In this document: piece by piece, positions 5,964 through 9,897 of the stretch
Layout: each line of letters starts with the position of its first letter
Position numbering within the stretch: the stretch's first letter is position 1
Assembly (NCBI GenBank): GCA_947456845.1
Contig: CANGUJ010000112.1
Span: forward strand, 1 to 9,897
DNA from: Burkholderiales bacterium
Lineage (GTDB): Bacteria > Pseudomonadota > Gammaproteobacteria > Burkholderiales > JAEUOS01
DNA: 9,897 nucleotides
Direction of reading: 5' to 3'
Notes under the pieces: generated by a model
Seen by the model: the letters and a program-made list of their open reading frames with translations, nothing else
Databases searched by the model: none
Told to the model about the DNA's origin: nothing
Made by a program: the position numbers and the translations under genes

Positions 5964-6698
5964 CTATGCGGAATACTGGTGTTTGAACAGGCGGCGCATC
6001 TCGCCTTCGATCCATGCCTCGACCTTGGCCATCTGTTGCTCGGAAGTCAGGCCCTCGGGCGAGATCGGCGGGCCGATCGACACGGTGACCGTGCCCGGCC
6101 TCTTGAGCCATTTGCCGCGCGGCCACACGTCGCCGGCGTTGTGGGCGATCGGGACGACCGGCACGCCGGTGGCCACCGACAGATGGGTGCCGCCCTGCTT
6201 GTAGCGGCGCTGCTTGCCGGGGTCGACGCGGGTGCCTTCGGGAAACAGGATCATGTACCAGCCTTCGCGCAGCTTGCGCCCGCCCACCGCCGCCACCTGG
6301 TCGAGCGCCTCCTTTCCGCGGGCGCGGTTGATCGGGATCATGCCGCACAGGTAGATGCCCCAGCCGAAGAACGGCACCCAGTGCAATTCCCGCTTGTAGA
6401 CGTAGCACATGCGGCGGAACAGGCTGCGAAACAGCAGGGTCTCGTAGCGCGACTGGTGCTTGGCCAGGAAAATCACCCCGCCGTGCTTTCTGCGGTCGGG
6501 CACGTTTTCCCGGCCCAGCACCTTGTAGTCGATGCCCACGATGTGTCTGGCGCCCCAGATGGCCACGTCGGTCCACTTGGCGATCATCAGGTAGCGGCGC
6601 GGCTGGCGCACCGGAAAGGTGAGGCAGGAAAAGATGCCCCACGGCGCGACCGTGACGAACAGGAACAGCAGATAGGCGAGCGTGCGCAGGGCCAGCAT
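5964..6698 (-). CDS. plsC: 1-acyl-sn-glycerol-3-phosphate acyltransferase (PlsC family)
   Basis: Transfers an acyl chain to lysophosphatidic acid to make phosphatidic acid, the precursor of membrane phospholipids. The 244-residue protein has one hydrophobic N-terminal segment (about 2-28, LALRTLAYLLFLFVTVAPWG) that anchors it to the inner membrane. Acyltransferase motif I is KHQSRYE (80-86), i.e. His81-X4-Glu86 where the textbook motif has Asp. Motif III is FPEGTR (152-157), and motif IV is PVVPIAHN (180-187). A glycerol-phosphate-binding region follows motif I (VPFFGWGIYLCGMIPINRARG). The start is ATG 6698, seven bases after the gmhB stop; the frame runs on to a TTG at 6728, but that would overlap gmhB and move the hydrophobic segment inward. 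No strong ribosome site is visible, so translation may be coupled to gmhB. It could instead acylate another lysolipid. Confidence 0.93.
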   Translation of the reverse strand: MLALRTLAYLLFLFVTVAPWGIFSCLTFPVRQPRRYLMIAKWTDVAIWGARHIVGIDYKVLGRENVPDRRKHGGVIFLAKHQSRYETLLFRSLFRRMCYVYKRELHWVPFFGWGIYLCGMIPINRARGKEALDQVAAVGGRKLREGWYMILFPEGTRVDPGKQRRYKQGGTHLSVATGVPVVPIAHNAGDVWPRGKWLKRPGTVTVSIGPPISPEGLTSEQQMAKVEAWIEGEMRRLFKHQYSA

Positions 6699-6705
6699 CG
6701 CGCGC

Positions 6706-7257
6706 TCAGGCCCGCAGGTGCGCGGCAACCGCCGCGAGGTCGTCGAAAACCAGCGTACCCGGAGGCAGGTTGCCGGCGGCCAGGGTTTTCAGGCCCTTGC
6801 CGGTCTTGACCAGGATGGGGACGCAGCCGACGGCCGCGGCCGCCTGCAGGTCGCGCAGCGAGTCGCCCACGGCCGCCACGCCGGCGAGATCGCGCGCGTA
6901 GCGGCGCGCGATTTCGCGGAGCATGCCCGGCTTGGGCTTGCGGCACTCGCAATGGTCGTCGTTCTTGTGGGGGCAGAAGAACACCGCGTCGATGTGTCCG
7001 CCGGCCTGCGCGACCACCCGGTGCATCTTGGCATGCATCTGGTTGAGCGTGGCCGTGTCGAACAGGCCGCGGCCGATCCCGGACTGGTTGGTCGCCACCA
7101 CGGCGCGATAGCCCGCGTGGTTGAGTGCGGCGATGGCCTCGGCCGAACCCGATAGGGGCCGCCATTCGGCGACGCTCTTGATGTACATATCGCTGTCCTC
7201 GTTGATCACGCCGTCGCGGTCGAGGATGATGAGCTTTTGCGGGCCGCGGTCGGTCAT
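6706..7257 (-). CDS. gmhB: D-glycero-D-manno-heptose 1,7-bisphosphate 7-phosphatase
   Basis: A HAD-superfamily phosphatase that removes the C7 phosphate from heptose 1,7-bisphosphate on the route to ADP-heptose for the LPS inner core. In the 183-residue protein, the nucleophile motif is LDRDGVIN with Asp13 and Asp15. ATNQSGIGRG (55-64) holds the motif-2 region, and Lys107/Lys109 of RKPKPGM and AVGDSLRDL complete the HAD site. Zinc ligands are Cys95, His97, Cys103 and Cys105, in CPHKNDDHCECRKP. The His-to-Cys spacing is seven residues shorter than in E. coli GmhB, which I recall as usual in the beta group. Anomer preference cannot be read from the sequence. ATG 7257 lies 73 bases after glyS, with a G-rich stretch as the only ribosome-site candidate. 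plsC follows after seven bases. Confidence 0.93.
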   Translation of the reverse strand: MTDRGPQKLIILDRDGVINEDSDMYIKSVAEWRPLSGSAEAIAALNHAGYRAVVATNQSGIGRGLFDTATLNQMHAKMHRVVAQAGGHIDAVFFCPHKNDDHCECRKPKPGMLREIARRYARDLAGVAAVGDSLRDLQAAAAVGCVPILVKTGKGLKTLAAGNLPPGTLVFDDLAAVAAHLRA

Positions 7258-7286
7258 CGCGGCCCCCGGGCGCCAATCCGCGCTAC

Positions 7287-7304
7287 GCGGCCGCGCGCGG
7301 CCGC
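7287..7304. repeat. Perfect 18-base palindrome of G and C between glyS and gmhB
   Basis: GCGGCCGCGCGCGGCCGC reads the same on both strands and contains two copies of GCGGCCGC. It sits in the 73-base gap between the glyS stop and the gmhB start. As RNA, only a hairpin with a very small loop is possible, and there is no T tract after it. It may be a transcript-stability or attenuation element, or a by-product of the high GC content. Confidence 0.5.
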
Positions 7305-7330
7305 CGCTTCGAGGCGCGCCCTGCGCGGGT

Positions 7331-9487
7331 TCATGCGGCCAGCCGCGACAGGTCGGCGGCGCGGTTCATCGTGGCGTGCAGCAGCGCCAGCAGGCCCTGC
7401 CGGTTGGCGCGTAGCCGGGCATCGTCGGCATTGACCATCACCTGGTCGAAGAAGGCGTCCACCGGCGCCTTGAGCGCCGCCAGGGACTTCAGCGAGCCGG
7501 TGTAGTCGCCCGCCTCGAAGGCCCGGTCGGCCGCCGGCCTGACCTCGAGCAGCGCGGCATGCAGGGCGGTTTCTGCCGGTTCGGCGAGCAGTTCCGCGTC
7601 GACGGCCGCCTGCACGCCGCCTTCTACCTTCTTGAGGATGTTGCCCACCCGCTTGTTGGCCGAGGCCAGCGAGACCGCCTCGGGCATGCCGGCGAAAGCG
7701 CGCACCGCCTCGATGAGGCGCGGCACCTCCTTCAGGCGCTGCGGGCGCAGTGCCAGCACGGCGTCGACCTGCTGGGCGGAGTAGCCCTGCTCGCGTAGCT
7801 GGTTGGCCAGGCGGTCGTAGATGAACTCGGCCAGCCGGCCGGCCGCGCCCTTGTCGAGCAGGTCGGGCGGGAAGGCCGCGAAGCCCGCCTCGAGGATTTC
7901 CGGCAGATCGAGCACCAGGCCCTTCTCGATCAGGATGCGGATCACCCCCAGGGCATGGCGGCGCAGGGCGAACGGGTCGCGGTCGCCGGTCGGCAACTGT
8001 CCGATGCCGAACAGTCCGCACAGGGTGTCGAGCTTGTCGGCCAGCGCCACGACGGTGCCGGTGTGGTTGCGCGGCAGCGCGTCGCCCGCGAAACGCGGCT
8101 TGTAGTGGTCTTCGATGGCGATGGCGACGCCGTCGCGCAGGCCCTCGTGGCGCGCGTAGTAGCCGCCCATGATGCCCTGCAGTTCGGGGAACTCGCCCAC
8201 CATGTCGGTGAGCAGGTCGGCCTTGGCCAGGCGCGCCGCCTCCTGCACCTTGCTGTCGAGCACGTCGAACTCGTCCTTCGCCAGGGCCGTGTAAGGCACG
8301 GTGTGCATGCGCATCCGGTTGACGATGGCGTGGCCGATGGCGCGCACCCGCTCTGCGCGCTCCCCCTGGGTGCCCAGCCGGTTGTGATACACCACGCGAG
8401 CCAGACCCGGCAGGCGCGATTCCAGCGATTTCTTGCGGTCCTGGTCGAAGAAGAACTTGGCATCGGCCAGGCGCGGGCGCACCACGCGTTCATTGCCTCC
8501 CACAACGGCCGTGGTGTCGGCCGGCCGGATGTTGCTGACGATGAGGAACTTGTTGGTCAGCTTGCCCGATGCGTCCAGCAGCGGAAAGTATTTCTGGTTG
8601 GCCTTCATGGTGAGGATCAGGCATTCCTGCGGCACGTCGAGGAAGGCCTCCTCGAACTGTCCGACCAGCACATTCGGCCGTTCGACCAGCGCGGTGACTT
8701 CGTCGAGCAGGGCATCATCGTCGACCGGCGCCAGGCCGGCACCGGCCAGGCGCGCCGCGGCGGCCACCTGGCGCTCGATTTCCGCGCGTCGCGCGGCGAA
8801 GCCCGGGATGACGGCGCCTTCGCTCTCGAGCTGGGCGGCGTAGCTGTCGGCATCGCAAATGACGATGGGGTCGGCCGCGGCTTCGAAACGGTGCCCGTGG
8901 GTTTCGCGGCCGGCGGCGAGTCCCAGCACCGAAATCGGCACCACGGCGTCGCCGTGCAGGGCGACGAGCTTGTGCGCCGGGCGCACGAAATGCACGGTCT
9001 GCCAGCCGTCGGCCAGCTGGTAGCCCATGACCTTGGGGATGGGCAGCTTGCCCAATGCTTCGCCAACGGCCTTCTGCAACCCCTCGGCCAGGGACGCGCC
9101 CGGCTGCGTGATGTCGAGGAACAGGGTCTCGGCCTTGCCGTCCATCTGCCTGCGCAGCGACGCGATCGCTTCGACACCCAGCCCGAGGGCCGCGAGTTTC
9201 TTCACCAACGCCGGCGTCGCGTCGCCCGCCTTGTCCAGACCCACGGCCACCGGCATGAGCTTTTGCGCCAGCGCGCGGTCGGGTGCCTTGGGATGCACGT
9301 GGGTGACGTGCGCTGCGAGGCGGCGCGGGGAGGCGAACGCGGTGGCCTGCGCCAGGGCGTCGATCAGCCCCTGCGCGCGCAGGGAGTCGGCCAGCGCGGC
9401 AGCGAAAGTCTCGCCCAGGCGTTTCAGTGCCTTGGGCGGCAACTCTTCGACGAACAGCTCGACCAACAGGCTGTTGGCCGCCATCAT
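7331..9487 (-). CDS. glyS: Glycine--tRNA ligase beta subunit
   Basis: Beta subunit of the alpha2-beta2 bacterial glycyl-tRNA synthetase; it binds tRNA(Gly) while GlyQ carries the catalytic site. The 718-residue protein is slightly longer than the E. coli subunit (689). Hallmarks are LLVELFVEELPPKAL at the N-terminus, FASPRRLAAHV (about 51-61), PKVMGYQLADGWQTVHFVRP, GRETHGHRF, and LTMKANQKYFPLLD. Next come LADAKFFFDQDRKKSLE, LGTQGERAERV, QGIMGGYYARHEG and GDRDPFALRRHALGVIRILI. The C-terminal third is the DALR-type anticodon-binding domain, with ANKRVGNILKK and PVDAFFDQVMVNADD. The start overlaps the glyQ stop as ATGA, and AAAGGAAGG (complement of 9492-9500) lies just upstream, so translation is probably coupled for 1:1 supply. 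A second ATG follows directly at 9484. gmhB follows after 73 bases. Confidence 0.98.
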   Translation of the reverse strand: MMAANSLLVELFVEELPPKALKRLGETFAAALADSLRAQGLIDALAQATAFASPRRLAAHVTHVHPKAPDRALAQKLMPVAVGLDKAGDATPALVKKLAALGLGVEAIASLRRQMDGKAETLFLDITQPGASLAEGLQKAVGEALGKLPIPKVMGYQLADGWQTVHFVRPAHKLVALHGDAVVPISVLGLAAGRETHGHRFEAAADPIVICDADSYAAQLESEGAVIPGFAARRAEIERQVAAAARLAGAGLAPVDDDALLDEVTALVERPNVLVGQFEEAFLDVPQECLILTMKANQKYFPLLDASGKLTNKFLIVSNIRPADTTAVVGGNERVVRPRLADAKFFFDQDRKKSLESRLPGLARVVYHNRLGTQGERAERVRAIGHAIVNRMRMHTVPYTALAKDEFDVLDSKVQEAARLAKADLLTDMVGEFPELQGIMGGYYARHEGLRDGVAIAIEDHYKPRFAGDALPRNHTGTVVALADKLDTLCGLFGIGQLPTGDRDPFALRRHALGVIRILIEKGLVLDLPEILEAGFAAFPPDLLDKGAAGRLAEFIYDRLANQLREQGYSAQQVDAVLALRPQRLKEVPRLIEAVRAFAGMPEAVSLASANKRVGNILKKVEGGVQAAVDAELLAEPAETALHAALLEVRPAADRAFEAGDYTGSLKSLAALKAPVDAFFDQVMVNADDARLRANRQGLLALLHATMNRAADLSRLAA

Positions 9488-9897
9488 GCCGCCTTCCTTT
9501 CAAGCTGCGCCACGACTTCCTCGGCCCAGGCCTTCGGCGCCAGCGGAAAGCCCAGGCGCGCGCGGCTGTCGAGGTAGGCGTGCGCGACGCTGCGGGCGAG
9601 GTTGCGGATGCGGCCGATATAGGCGGCGCGCTCGGTCACCGAGATGGCGCCGCGCGCGTCGAGCAGGTTGAAGGTGTGCGCGGCCTTGAGCACCTGTTCG
9701 TAGGCCGGCAAGGCGAGTTTCCGTTCCATCAGCTGTCTGGCCTGGTTCTCGTGCGCGCCGAAGGCGCCGAGCAGGAAGTCGACGTCGCTGTGCTCGAAGT
9801 TGTAGGCCGACTGCTCGACCTCGTTCTGGTGGTAGACGTCGCCGTAGCTGAGGCCTTCGGTCCAGACCAGGTCGAAGACGCGCTCCTTGCCCTGCAG
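9484..9897 (-). CDS. glyQ: Glycine--tRNA ligase alpha subunit, 5' part missing at the window edge
   Basis: The last 137 residues of the catalytic alpha subunit (about 300 residues in full), which activates glycine and charges tRNA(Gly) together with GlyS. The segment VWTEGLSYGDVYHQNEVEQS leads to YNFEHS. Then come LPAYEQVLKAAHTFNLLDAR and ISVTERAAYIGRIRNLAR, all highly characteristic of GlyQ, and the C-terminal helix with LGFPLAPKAW. The start, the class II motifs 1 and 2, and any promoter lie beyond the right edge. The frame is open to the last base. The TGA overlaps the glyS ATG. Confidence 0.98.
   Translation of the reverse strand: MQGKERVFDLVWTEGLSYGDVYHQNEVEQSAYNFEHSDVDFLLGAFGAHENQARQLMERKLALPAYEQVLKAAHTFNLLDARGAISVTERAAYIGRIRNLARSVAHAYLDSRARLGFPLAPKAWAEEVVAQLERKAA
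9492..9500 (-). promoter_or_regulatory. Ribosome binding site of glyS inside glyQ
   Basis: On the minus strand AAAGGAAGG lies four bases (from its last G) before the tandem ATGATG start of glyS and within the last codons of glyQ. With the ATGA stop-start overlap, it indicates coupled translation of the two synthetase subunits. Confidence 0.65.

Noticed and set aside
7955..9577. A 540-codon plus-strand open frame opposite glyS
   Set aside because: Antisense shadow of glyS and glyQ; low-complexity, rich in Gln, Arg, Gly and His, with no family features.

Overview
The window is a high-GC, gene-dense stretch of a Gram-negative chromosome. The protein types (two-subunit glycyl-tRNA synthetase, a heptose phosphatase for LPS, a PlsC acyltransferase, proteobacterial glyoxalase I) point to a betaproteobacterium. 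The gene order glyQ-glyS-gmhB-plsC-M48 peptidase-gloA recalls Rhodocyclales-type genomes; that placement is from memory and not tested. No tRNA, rRNA, CRISPR array, insertion sequence or phage gene was seen. Almost everything is housekeeping, and the oddities are at residue level.

Left part (1-3071). A 5'-complete but 3'-truncated alanine dehydrogenase gene (ald, minus strand) diverges from a stand-alone groEL paralogue (plus strand). The GroEL has most of the chaperonin core and the GroES/substrate-binding residues. It has no neighbouring groES, no Gly-Gly-Met tail, and Ser in place of the ATPase residue Asp52. A 240-base non-coding gap follows, holding weak hairpins and a short stretch reminiscent of a cobalamin-riboswitch core. 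Then comes a convergent Rid/YjgF-family gene (minus strand) that lacks the Arg needed for the classical imine deaminase reaction.

Middle (3072-3984). rsmA (16S rRNA dimethyladenosine transferase, plus strand) diverges from the Rid gene. Its 3' end overlaps by 31 bases the 3' end of the last gene of the right-hand cluster.

Right part (3954-9897). A long minus-strand cluster is transcribed from right to left: glyQ (its 5' part lies outside the window), glyS, gmhB, plsC, a YgjP-type M48/DUF45 metallopeptidase, gloA, and a 224-residue protein I do not recognise. Gaps are short (a 4-base ATGA overlap, then 73, 7, 42, 81 and 27 bases), so an operon is likely, possibly with internal promoters in the 73- and 81-base gaps. 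The cluster joins glycyl-tRNA charging, LPS core heptose supply, phosphatidic acid synthesis and methylglyoxal detoxification.

I found no clearly new multi-gene system. The best leads are the GroEL paralogue with an altered nucleotide site, the Arg-less Rid protein, and the unnamed protein at the end of the operon.
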